Origin: Methylophilaceae bacterium UBA5127
GTDB taxonomy: Bacteria > Pseudomonadota > Gammaproteobacteria > Burkholderiales > Methylophilaceae
Direction of reading: 5' to 3'
DNA length: 8,712 nt
NCBI GenBank assembly: GCA_002414145.1
Contig: DHYP01000034.1
Coordinates: forward strand, 14,049 to 22,760
In this document: in pieces, positions 1 to 8,712 of the stretch
Layout of the letters: each line of letters starts with the position of its first letter
Numbering within the stretch: position 1 is the first letter of the stretch
Notes under the pieces: generated by a model
What the model was told of the DNA's origin: nothing
The model's database searches: none
The model's input: the letters and a program-made list of their open reading frames with translations, nothing else
Made by a program: the position numbers and the translations under genes

Positions 1-63
1 AGCCAACATCAGTTCAAAGAAATCATCTGGGAAGCTGCACCCCATGTGGCACTACCCTTTTAA
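1..63 (+). CDS. 3' end of an unidentified protein-coding gene (partial)
   Basis: Frame 1 is open from the first base to a TAA at 61-63 and encodes 20 residues ending in HVALPF. It sits immediately before the aspartic protease gene on the same strand, with an 11-base gap, which suggests the two are co-transcribed. The fragment is too short to name; I do not recognise its family. That it is real coding sequence is inferred from the open frame and tight spacing. Confidence 0.55.
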   Translation, partial: SQHQFKEIIWEAAPHVALPF

Positions 64-74
64 GTAACGCTCTG

Positions 75-548
75 ATGTCAAGGCACTCACTGGTACTTGT
101 TGCTATTTGGATGGCACTTGCCAGTGTGGTGTACTATCTAGTAGACCGTATTCAGCATCCAAACACCTTACAATCCGTAGGCTCGGGTGCCACAGCAGTG
201 CTTAAACGCGGCACCGATGGACACTACCGCACTGAAGCTCTCATCAATGGCGAAAAAGTCGATGTGCTGATTGACACAGGCGCAACTGGTGTTGCAATTT
301 CTCAGGCAATTGCAGACAAACTTAACCTCAAGAGTGTGACTGCAGTCAATACATACACCGCTAATGGCGATACTATAGGCTATATGGTCAGACTCAACTC
401 CGTAAAAATAGGTGGTGTTGAAGCAAAAAATGTGTCCGCAATGATTGCTCCCACACTAGAAGGTGATGTGTTGCTTGGCATGAGCTATCTTGGACGCATG
501 GATGTCCGTTTATACAAAGGCGAAATGACAATCAAGCAAGTAAATTAA
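75..548 (+). CDS. Membrane-anchored retropepsin-like aspartic protease (TIGR02281-type, clan AA)
   Basis: A 157-residue protein with one N-terminal hydrophobic segment (about residues 5-23, after the basic MSRH start). It is likely an inner-membrane anchor holding the catalytic domain in the periplasm. The single-domain retropepsin fold is shown by LIDTGAT at residues 65-71, with catalytic Asp67 in the DTG triad, and by the downstream hydrophobic-Gly motif LLGMSYL at 133-139. Enzymes of this family carry one DTG per chain and must dimerise to build an active site. A precedent is Caulobacter PerP, a periplasmic aspartyl protease; the substrate here cannot be told from sequence. The ATG at 75 gives the complete anchor but has no clear Shine-Dalgarno. 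It lies 11 bases after the upstream stop, so translational coupling is plausible. No terminator is visible after it. Confidence 0.85.
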   Translation: MSRHSLVLVAIWMALASVVYYLVDRIQHPNTLQSVGSGATAVLKRGTDGHYRTEALINGEKVDVLIDTGATGVAISQAIADKLNLKSVTAVNTYTANGDTIGYMVRLNSVKIGGVEAKNVSAMIAPTLEGDVLLGMSYLGRMDVRLYKGEMTIKQVN

Positions 549-617
549 TCATAACCAATTGATTTTAATAAAATAATTAATAATTTCTAAAATTCATGTA
601 AGTTTTCTTTTATCCTG

Positions 618-649
618 ATGACTAATGGTTGCTAGCTAGCAACTATACA
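618..649 (+). promoter_or_regulatory. Weak candidate promoter of the EF-hand gene
   Basis: TATACA at 644-649 matches five of six bases of the sigma-70 -10 consensus. At normal 16-18 base spacing there is no recognisable -35. The best match is ATGACT at 618-623, which would give a long 20-base spacer almost filled by the palindrome. Transcription would start near 656, leaving a leader of about 16 bases that carries the ribosome binding site. The assignment rests mainly on the -10 box and position. Confidence 0.3.
628..643. promoter_or_regulatory. Perfect 16-bp palindrome, candidate operator upstream of the EF-hand gene
   Basis: GTTGCTAGCTAGCAAC at 628-643 is its own reverse complement. Allowing one mismatched pair (627/644), the symmetry extends to 625-646. 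It has no loop and no following T tract, so it is not a rho-independent terminator. It directly abuts a -10-like TATACA at 644-649 and lies 28 bases before the EF-hand start codon. A binding site for a dimeric regulator is the simplest reading. This is inference; the regulator is unknown. Confidence 0.5.
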
Positions 650-660
650 AAATCATTATT

Positions 661-666
661 AGGAGA
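661..666 (+). promoter_or_regulatory. Shine-Dalgarno of the EF-hand gene
   Basis: AGGAGA at 661-666 lies five bases before the ATG at 672. It is the strongest ribosome binding site on the + strand of this window and fixes the start codon. Confidence 0.8.
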
Positions 667-671
667 ATTAC

Positions 672-1154
672 ATGAGCACACAATTTAAATTAGCAACATT
701 GGTTACTGGAACATTATTATTTGCAGCGACATCAGCCCCACTTTTGGCTGCTGATGCCATGCTAAGCACAGGTGGATATGCACATCAATTACAAAAGATG
801 GAAATGATGAAAATGCTAGATGCCAACGGTGATCATATGGTCACGCAAGCAGAGGCTGATACTTACTATAGCAATATTTTTGATACGCTAAATAAAGACA
901 ACGATGACTCTCTTGATGCCAAAGAGTGGGCAGGTGCAAGTAAGGAGTCTAAAATTGACATCGCTACTGGTGGCTACAGTCGAGAGTTACGTTCCATGAA
1001 GATGATGAAAATGATGGATGCAGACAGCAACCATCTGGTCACAAAGGAAGAGTTCCTCAATTACCACCGCACACTGTTCGCTAAATTAGATACATCAAAC
1101 GACCAGCAACTCGATGCACAAGAATGGGCGGCAAAAGTATTAGGTAATAAATAA
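672..1154 (+). CDS. Exported protein with duplicated EF-hand module (four EF loops)
   Basis: A 160-residue protein with a signal peptide (residues 1 to about 26, ending SAPLLA before ADA), so probably periplasmic. The mature part is a tandem duplication: residues 32-88 and 98-154 align without gaps with about 27 of 57 identities. Each copy has a GGY start, a Met-rich helix (KMEMMKM; SMKMMKM) and two 12-residue EF loops. The loops are D50-E61 (DANGDHMVTQAE), N74-E85 (NKDNDDSLDAKE), D116-E127 (DADSNHLVTKEE) and D140-E151 (DTSNDQQLDAQE). Loop positions 1, 3, 5, 9 and 12 mostly carry oxygen ligands. The glycine usual at position 6 is missing from all four, replaced by His, Asp, His and Gln. Loops within a pair are separated by only 12 residues. 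Likely roles are calcium or other metal binding, sensing or buffering; the metal is not determinable here. It is probably a single-gene transcript ending at the hairpin at 1184-1210. Confidence 0.85.
   Translation: MSTQFKLATLVTGTLLFAATSAPLLAADAMLSTGGYAHQLQKMEMMKMLDANGDHMVTQAEADTYYSNIFDTLNKDNDDSLDAKEWAGASKESKIDIATGGYSRELRSMKMMKMMDADSNHLVTKEEFLNYHRTLFAKLDTSNDQQLDAQEWAAKVLGNK
765..1133 (+). repeat. Internal tandem duplication within the EF-hand gene
   Basis: Two 171-base units, 765-935 and 963-1133, encode homologous 57-residue modules at a 66-residue offset. The match is clear at protein level and diverged at DNA level; the longest obvious shared string is ATGATGAAAATG in the Met-rich helix. 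This indicates an old intragenic duplication, not a recent one. Confidence 0.75.
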
Positions 1155-1183
1155 TCTTTGTACCGTTAGTTGTAATGTTAGTC

Positions 1184-1210
1184 ATAAAAGCCAGCTTAGC
1201 TGGCTTTTAT
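1184..1210. terminator. Bidirectional rho-independent terminator between convergent genes
   Basis: A 12-bp perfect stem (1184-1195 with 1199-1210, core AAAAGCCAGC and GCTGGCTTTT) closes a three-base TTA loop. T-rich sequence follows on both strands. It lies 29 bases after the EF-hand stop on the + strand and 20 bases after the M48 protease stop on the - strand, so it can serve both. Confidence 0.9.
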
Positions 1211-1230
1211 TATTTGAAATGACCAACAAT

Positions 1231-2787
1231 CTAATTGGCAACTTCGGCAGCATCCACCACTACTTTGTATAAGCGTAATTCTTGCTGTGTATTCACCCGC
1301 TCACCGATCGCGATTTGATTGCGCTTACCAGGTGCAATCCCACCACTGATCAACATGGATCCACTTTGTGCAATTGGTCTACCTGATTTAGCATCATATT
1401 TCACTACGTGAACACGCACACGCCCCATCGGAACGCTCGTCGCATTTTGTACAACCGCATAGACATCTCCGTTATTATCTGCCATTGGTCCAGATTGAAG
1501 ATACTTTGCAGGATTGCGTGGCAAGTCTATCCTCACAGCACGTGCCGTAGCATCCTTGCCAATGTCCGAATTAGAACTTGCAGCCACTTGATAATGTTGT
1601 AAGGCTTGGTCTATTTCGCCTCGCTCTTCTGCAATTTGTCCTAATAAGGCATGCCCTGGCGCAGTCGGCAATAACTCATTGGCACGGGTTAAGAATGGCT
1701 CAGCTTCTTTCTTTTTGCCCATATTAAATAAAGCAATACCACTTTGTATATAAGGTTTGAAATAGTCTGGCTGTAGCTTGATGGCTTTATCATAATAGCC
1801 AAGTGCTTCTTGCGGTTTTTTCTGGGTAAAAGCAATATCTCCTAACAGCTCCTGAAATCTGGCCTCTCTAGGCTCACCTGCAATAGCCTTCTGCGCCAGT
1901 TGAGTTGCCATCGCAACATCACCCTTCTTAAGCGCAGCCACACCGTCATCATAAGCTTTATAAGCTGGCTGCGTGGCCTTTAGCTTACCCACCTTTTGCG
2001 CATAGATTTCCTTACCCCATTCACCACCAGCACCTAACTTTGCCAACGTTTCTTTATTTGCATCTACGCGCGCTTGAGAAGGTGGGTGACTGGCAAATAG
2101 ACCAGATATAAAATCACTATTTTTACCAGCACTCAAACGCACAAATGTCTCTTGCAAGGTAACTGCTGCCATTGGGTCATAGTCTGCTTTTTTCATATAG
2201 TTCATGCCGTAGTGGTCTGACTCTGACTCAGCATCCCGACCATACTTACTCGAAATCAGCTGTGCACCTAATTGTGATCCACCCACTATCAAATTTGCAT
2301 AATCACTATTTTGCGCACCAATTCCCACTGCAATCATCGCTCCTTGAATAAACATTCCGCGCTCCATGCTTTTTGCGCCATGTCTTGCCGCCGCGTGTAC
2401 AATTTCATGGCCTAATACCGCGGCTAACTCAGCTTCGTTATTGAGCTCGTACAGTAAGCCACGATTAAAAGCAATCTTGCCGCCAGGCATGGCCCAAGCA
2501 TTGGGAATCGAGTCATTGAGCACGATAAACTCATAAGGCAGCTCTGGTCGATCCGACACTGCGGCCAGTTTCTGACCAACAGATTGTACATACGTGGTGA
2601 GCTCAGGATCAATAATGTAGTCGCCACCTTGTGATTGTCTTGCAGGAGAGTAGTTTTGTTGTCCAATAGAAATTTCTTGGGACTCTGAAACAAATTGAAA
2701 TTCTTTCTTTTTGGTCACAGGATTGGTACCACATGCTACCAACATCGCTGTGATCAAAATCAAAGCAAATATATTGATATGCTTCAT
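1231..2787 (-). CDS. M48-family zinc metalloprotease lipoprotein with TPR repeats (BepA/YfgC-like, COG4783-type)
   Basis: A 518-residue envelope protease. I choose the ATG at 2787, not the in-frame ATG at 2820. It follows a strong GAGGAGA and gives a clean lipoprotein signal peptide with lipobox LVAC, Cys19 lipidated. Gly at +2 is consistent with outer-membrane sorting. The catalytic motif is HEIVH at residues 127-131 (zinc ligands H127 and H131, catalytic E128). The third ligand is likely E187 in RDAESESDHYG. TPR-like repeats cover about 276-404. A C-terminal domain (about 439-518) resembles FxLYD-type beta domains (VYAVVQNATS, then a GGIAPGKR turn); this last assignment is tentative. By analogy with E. 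coli BepA it may act in outer-membrane protein assembly or quality control. It lies 69 bases after pgm with no clear terminator between, so read-through is possible. Confidence 0.88.
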   Translation of the reverse strand: MKHINIFALILITAMLVACGTNPVTKKKEFQFVSESQEISIGQQNYSPARQSQGGDYIIDPELTTYVQSVGQKLAAVSDRPELPYEFIVLNDSIPNAWAMPGGKIAFNRGLLYELNNEAELAAVLGHEIVHAAARHGAKSMERGMFIQGAMIAVGIGAQNSDYANLIVGGSQLGAQLISSKYGRDAESESDHYGMNYMKKADYDPMAAVTLQETFVRLSAGKNSDFISGLFASHPPSQARVDANKETLAKLGAGGEWGKEIYAQKVGKLKATQPAYKAYDDGVAALKKGDVAMATQLAQKAIAGEPREARFQELLGDIAFTQKKPQEALGYYDKAIKLQPDYFKPYIQSGIALFNMGKKKEAEPFLTRANELLPTAPGHALLGQIAEERGEIDQALQHYQVAASSNSDIGKDATARAVRIDLPRNPAKYLQSGPMADNNGDVYAVVQNATSVPMGRVRVHVVKYDAKSGRPIAQSGSMLISGGIAPGKRNQIAIGERVNTQQELRLYKVVVDAAEVAN

Positions 2788-2793
2788 CGAAGC

Positions 2794-2800
2794 TCTCCTC
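2794..2800 (-). promoter_or_regulatory. Shine-Dalgarno that decides the M48 protease start
   Basis: On the - strand GAGGAGA (2800 to 2794) lies six bases before the ATG at 2787. The alternative ATG at 2820 has no comparable site and would add 11 polar residues in front of the lipoprotein signal peptide. Confidence 0.8.
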
Positions 2801-2856
2801 AAAGACTGAAAATTTACCATATCGGTCTCAAACCAGATGACACCAAATGTAAAAAA

Positions 2857-4681
<1,825 letters not shown>

Positions 4682-4704
4682 CTGCTGATTGCTCAACGAG
4701 CCGT

Positions 4705-4710
4705 ATTATA
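4705..4710 (-). promoter_or_regulatory. -10 box of the tRNA-Pro promoter
   Basis: TATAAT on the - strand (4710 to 4705) predicts transcription from about 4698, giving a leader of roughly 19 bases before the tRNA. No good -35 is present. The expected -35 position lies inside the terminator hairpin of the preceding operon. Confidence 0.5.
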
Positions 4711-4714
4711 AATG

Positions 4715-4736
4715 AAAACAGCCCATGACTGGGCTG
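4715..4736 (-). terminator. Rho-independent terminator of the pheST-ihfA-merR operon
   Basis: On the - strand CAGCCCA (4736-4730), loop GTCA and TGGGCTG (4725-4719) form a 7-bp GC-rich stem followed by TTTT. It lies 25 bases after the merR stop codon. It separates the operon from the tRNA gene. Confidence 0.85.
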
Positions 4737-4761
4737 CGCGCTATGAAAAGTTACAAATTAA

Positions 4762-5160
4762 TTACGAACGTAATAGTGCGATGACTTGTTGAAGCCGTTG
4801 ACGTATCACTGGCAAGTCAACATTGGATTGTAATTGCAAGGCATTATCCACCACAACTTGAGTGGTGCTTGAATCCACGACTTCGGTGTGCTCTTGATCA
4901 TCTAGACGATTGCGCGCACCACTGATAGTAAACCCTTGCTCGTATAATAACTCACGAATCTTACGTATTAGTAAGACTTCGTGGTGTTGGTAATATCGAC
5001 GATTTCCACGACGTTTAACTGGCTTGAGCTGTGTAAACTCTTGCTCCCAATAACGCAGCACGTGCGGCTTAACGCCGCATAGTTCACTGACCTCGCCTAT
5101 CGTGAAGTATCGTTTAGCGGGAATAGGTGGTAACTGTGTTTTCTGGGCTTCTTCTAGCAT
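4762..5160 (-). CDS. Small MerR-family transcriptional regulator downstream of ihfA
   Basis: A 132-residue DNA-binding protein. The MerR winged helix-turn-helix is clear: YFTIGEVSELCGVKPHVLRYWE (about residues 18-39) and wing KPVKRRGNRRYY (46-57). A second helical pair (about 61-85) and a possible C-terminal dimerisation helix (VIRQRLQQVIALL) follow. There is no cysteine-based metal site or effector domain of the classic MerR/CueR/BmrR kind; only one Cys (C28) lies in the HTH. It starts 14 bases after the ihfA stop with a weak GAG-type ribosome site, so it is read from the same transcript and possibly translationally coupled. This ihfA-merR neighbourhood recurs in proteobacteria; target genes are not evident here. 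Confidence 0.9.
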   Translation of the reverse strand: MLEEAQKTQLPPIPAKRYFTIGEVSELCGVKPHVLRYWEQEFTQLKPVKRRGNRRYYQHHEVLLIRKIRELLYEQGFTISGARNRLDDQEHTEVVDSSTTQVVVDNALQLQSNVDLPVIRQRLQQVIALLRS

Positions 5161-5174
5161 ATACTCACACTCAA

Positions 5175-5471
5175 TTATTGATTAGCGTAATGTTCTTCCA
5201 CTTTACTTTTCAATTTCTGACTTGCGTGGAATGTCACCACTCTACGCGCAGTAATTGGTATTTCTTCGCCAGTTTTTGGATTGCGACCAGGACGCTCAGA
5301 CTTTTTACGTAGCTCAAAGTTACCAAAACCAGAGAGTTTTACGCTATCACCAGCTTCAAGCGCTGTACGTACTTCTTCAAAAAAGGCTTCCACCATGTCT
5401 TTAGCCTCACGCTTATTTAAACCAACCTGTTCAAATAATAAATCCGCTAAATCTGCTTTTGTTAATGTCAT
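5175..5471 (-). CDS. ihfA: Integration host factor subunit alpha
   Basis: A 98-residue HU/IHF-family protein that bends DNA sharply as a heterodimer with IhfB, acting in nucleoid structure, recombination and promoter architecture. The sequence follows E. coli IHF alpha throughout ([10 protein letters not shown] start; [40 protein letters not shown]). It includes Pro65 at the tip of the DNA-intercalating arm. Full length compared with 99 residues in E. coli. AAGGGGAA at 5484-5477 is a good ribosome site. It lies 49 bases downstream of pheT, the classical pheST-ihfA arrangement. IHF autoregulation at a site upstream of pheS is known in E. coli but lies outside this window. Confidence 0.98.
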   Translation of the reverse strand: MTLTKADLADLLFEQVGLNKREAKDMVEAFFEEVRTALEAGDSVKLSGFGNFELRKKSERPGRNPKTGEEIPITARRVVTFHASQKLKSKVEEHYANQ

Positions 5472-5520
5472 CTCACTTCCCCTTGCCGCTTTTTACTTTT
5501 CTTAACTAACCATTTAATAG

Positions 5521-7869
5521 TTATCGCAACTGTGCATCAAATTTATTTTCTAATAATTTTAGCAATTTTGCCATCGCTTCTTCAGCTTCAATGTCAACCA
5601 AAGTTTTATGAGTATCTTGCATAAGTACAAGAAATGCAAGGCTTTTTTTGTTTTCAGTAATACCTTTTCCTTGGTAAACGTCAAATAATTGTATTTGTTG
5701 CAACAGTGGAATTTGTGCCTGATCTACTGCATCTAAAATGGCTTGTACTGGTATTTTCTCATCCACGACAATTGCAATGTCACGCCTGACTGGCAGAAAT
5801 TTAGACACTTCCTGGTATACAGGCACATGCGAATCCAACAAATCCTTTACATTAAGCTCGAACAAGAATGTGCTTTTGGTCAAGTCATAATGCTGTTGCC
5901 ATTTTGGATGTAACTTACCTAGCCAGCCAATTGCTTTACCGCGCAGGTATATTCTTGCAGTTTGCCCCGGATGTAATGCAGGGTGAGCTTCTTGACGAAA
6001 CTCTGCTTGATGTCTCGCAAGTAGCGCTACTGTCGCTTTTACATCAAAAAAATCGACCTCACGTTTTTCTGTAGCCCATTGCTCTGGAGCGTAATCACCA
6101 TAAAATAGACCAGAAACGCGCGACTCCTCATGATAGCGTCCATCGACTAGATGATATGTGCTACCCAATTCAAACAACATTGCACGCTCTTGTTTGCGAT
6201 TCAAGTTATAACTTAGCGTATCTAAAAGGCCACCCCACAAACTACTGCGCATTACGCTCATATTGCTTGCAATAGGATTTTTAAGTGCAATTGGTGTCGG
6301 GTTAGCCAACAAATCACGTTCCCATGACGCATCCACAAAGCTATAGGTCACCACCTCTTGATAACCTTGCATTTGCATCACTTGTCGGAGCCAATTTATG
6401 CTAAATTGTGCCTCTGTACTTGCCAGCATCGGCAGTTCTGCATGTGGAGTGATTGCAGGAATTTTGTCATATCCATGTAAGCGTGCGATTTCCTCAATTA
6501 AGTCTTCCTCACGCGCAATATCAAAACGATAGCTTGGTGCTTGTACGGAAAATACGCTGGCTGATTCAGTGTATGCAAAACCTAACTGCGTCAATAACTG
6601 ACCTACAGTCGCTTTGGGAATCTCAATCCCCAGCACAGACAATAAGCGTGCATAGCGTAGCTTAACTTGTTGGCGCACTGGCAACGTATTCACTACTTGT
6701 GTCACGGCACCAGCATGCCCACCACAGATGCTTAAAACTAAAGAAATGGCGCGCGTTAATGCTTGTTGCGTGTTGCCAAAATCCACGCCTCGCTCAAAAC
6801 GGTAAGACGAATCTGTGCTCAAACCCAATCTGCGCGCTTTTCCAGCAATTGCTTCTGGAGTGAAAAATGCGCTTTCCAAAAATATGCTAGTCGTCGTCGC
6901 TGTGACCGAGCTAGGCTCACCACCCATAATACCAGCCAGTGCAATTGGGCCAGAATCATCTGTAATCAGTAAATCATCATTAGACAAATTTACTGTTGTG
7001 TCATTTAATAGTTTGAGCGTTTCACCTGCATGAGCAAAACGCACATTGACTCCACCTTGTAATTTGGCTAAATCAAAAGCATGCATGGGCTGACCGAGTT
7101 CAAGCAAGACGTAATTAGTGATGTCCACAATCGCACTAATGCTACGAATGCCACTACGCTCAAGATGACGCGATATCCAATCAGGGGTACTTGCTTGCGC
7201 ATTGACACCTTCAATGACACATCCAAAATATGCAGGACAAGCTTCAGCCGCATCGATTTTAATGTCTACCGACTTTCCAGAAGTGATTTCTACTGGGGTC
7301 ACTACAGGCGTGTTTAAAGGAGCACCCGTCATTGCCACCACATCACGTGCAATACCCAAAACACTCAGACAATCAGCACGATTCGGAGTCAATTTTAAGG
7401 TGATGCAATGGTCATTCAAATCAAGGAATTCGCGAATATCTTGACCTGCTGGTGCATGAGCTGGCAACTCTAACAAGCCCGTGGCTTCTGCGGCAAGACC
7501 CAACTCTTTCGCTGAGCACATCATGCCAAATGACTCTACCCCTCGCACTTTGGCTTGCTTAATCGAAATGCCAGGCAACTCAGCACCTACCAAAGCGCAT
7601 GGCGCTTTTAGACCCACTCTAGCATTCGCTGCACCACACACGATCTGCAAGACTTCTGCCCCTACATTGACCTTGCAAACTTGTAGACGATCCGCATCAG
7701 GATGCTTAATCGCCTCCATAATTTCGCCAATGACGATCTTGTCGAAGGCGGGTGCAACTGGCACCACCTCTTCTACTTCTAAACCTGTCATCGTTAGCGC
7801 ATGACATAAGGCTTCTGAATCAAGCGGCGGGTTTACAAAACTACGTAGCCAGTTTTCTGAAAATTGCAT
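5521..7869 (-). CDS. pheT: Phenylalanyl-tRNA synthetase beta subunit
   Basis: A 782-residue subunit of the alpha2-beta2 enzyme that charges tRNA-Phe (EC 6.1.1.20). The domain order is canonical: N-terminal region; EMAP-II-like OB tRNA-binding domain (about 40-150); B3/B4 editing domain (about 210-385, with GQPMHAFD at 259-266 and ESAFFTPEAI at 332-341); B5 domain (about 400-470, acidic stretch AREEDLIEE, then HGYDKIP); degenerate catalytic-like core (about 480-680); and C-terminal FDX-ACB anticodon-binding fold (from SKFLPVRRDIAIVVD at 689 to the end). Length is close to the 795 residues of E. coli. The ATG at 7869 follows the pheS stop by 21 bases and has no recognisable Shine-Dalgarno, suggesting coupling to pheS translation. 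No frame damage is visible. Confidence 0.98.
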   Translation of the reverse strand: MQFSENWLRSFVNPPLDSEALCHALTMTGLEVEEVVPVAPAFDKIVIGEIMEAIKHPDADRLQVCKVNVGAEVLQIVCGAANARVGLKAPCALVGAELPGISIKQAKVRGVESFGMMCSAKELGLAAEATGLLELPAHAPAGQDIREFLDLNDHCITLKLTPNRADCLSVLGIARDVVAMTGAPLNTPVVTPVEITSGKSVDIKIDAAEACPAYFGCVIEGVNAQASTPDWISRHLERSGIRSISAIVDITNYVLLELGQPMHAFDLAKLQGGVNVRFAHAGETLKLLNDTTVNLSNDDLLITDDSGPIALAGIMGGEPSSVTATTTSIFLESAFFTPEAIAGKARRLGLSTDSSYRFERGVDFGNTQQALTRAISLVLSICGGHAGAVTQVVNTLPVRQQVKLRYARLLSVLGIEIPKATVGQLLTQLGFAYTESASVFSVQAPSYRFDIAREEDLIEEIARLHGYDKIPAITPHAELPMLASTEAQFSINWLRQVMQMQGYQEVVTYSFVDASWERDLLANPTPIALKNPIASNMSVMRSSLWGGLLDTLSYNLNRKQERAMLFELGSTYHLVDGRYHEESRVSGLFYGDYAPEQWATEKREVDFFDVKATVALLARHQAEFRQEAHPALHPGQTARIYLRGKAIGWLGKLHPKWQQHYDLTKSTFLFELNVKDLLDSHVPVYQEVSKFLPVRRDIAIVVDEKIPVQAILDAVDQAQIPLLQQIQLFDVYQGKGITENKKSLAFLVLMQDTHKTLVDIEAEEAMAKLLKLLENKFDAQLR

Positions 7870-7890
7870 AATAAATATTAACTGTTTGAA

Positions 7891-8709
<819 letters not shown>

Positions 8710-8712
8710 TCA

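Noticed and set aside
559..586. TTGATT at 559-564 with TAATTT at 581-586 as a promoter for the EF-hand gene
   Set aside because: The -10 matches only half of the consensus, and such pairs are expected by chance in this AT-rich gap.
628..643. Palindrome as a terminator for the aspartic protease gene
   Set aside because: No loop, no T tract after it, and it abuts a -10-like box and a good ribosome site of the next gene.
672..1154. Direct assignment of the EF-hand protein as lanmodulin
   Set aside because: The position-2 prolines are absent and the loops lack Gly6; the short spacing alone is shared by many bacterial EF-hand proteins.
2788..2820. Upstream in-frame ATG at 2820 as the start of the M48 protease
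   Set aside because: It would place 11 polar residues before the lipoprotein signal peptide and has no ribosome site; the ATG at 2787 has GAGGAGA at ideal spacing.
2851..2856. T6 run on the - strand right after the pgm stop as a terminator
   Set aside because: No stable hairpin precedes it, so termination between pgm and the M48 gene is not supported.
7481..7804. 107-codon open frame on the + strand inside pheT
   Set aside because: It lies fully antisense to a conserved pheT region, has no recognisable domain and no ribosome site; it is a shadow frame, as are the other short frames within pheT, pgm and the protease gene.
8710..8712. The pheS TGA as a recoded (selenocysteine or other) codon
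   Set aside because: No selenocysteine is known at this site of PheS, it lies far from the catalytic core, and no recoding hairpin is evident just downstream; an edge or sequence problem is simpler.

Overview
This window looks like a stretch of conserved chromosome from a betaproteobacterium. It is moderately AT-rich. The order pheS-pheT-ihfA-merR followed by tRNA-Pro, a eukaryote-like phosphoglucomutase and a lipoprotein M48 protease suggests the Nitrosomonadales, perhaps a Methylophilaceae-type methylotroph. That placement is my recognition of gene order and protein style, not a database result.

Left part (1-1210, + strand). The last 20 codons of an unidentified gene are followed 11 bases later by a small membrane-anchored retropepsin-like aspartic protease. 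A short AT-rich gap then holds a perfect 16-bp palindrome next to a -10-like box. After it comes an exported protein made of two copies of a two-EF-hand module (four EF loops). A bidirectional hairpin terminator separates this gene from the convergent block.

Right part (1231-8712, all - strand). Reading in the direction of transcription, from high to low coordinates: pheS (5' part outside the window) and pheT encode phenylalanyl-tRNA synthetase; ihfA encodes the IHF alpha subunit; a small MerR-family regulator follows after 14 bases. A strong hairpin terminator closes this operon. Next come a tRNA-Pro(GGG) gene with its own -10 box, then pgm (alpha-phosphoglucomutase) with a TATAAT box, then an outer-membrane-type lipoprotein with an M48 zinc protease domain, TPR repeats and a C-terminal beta domain.

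Most of the window is housekeeping: translation, nucleoid architecture, sugar-phosphate interconversion and envelope quality control. I see no mobile element, CRISPR array, prophage or obvious new multi-gene system. The parts most worth a second look are the EF-hand protein, whose loops are spaced as in lanmodulin but lack the usual glycine; the palindrome in front of it; and an in-frame TGA in pheS exactly at the right edge of the window.
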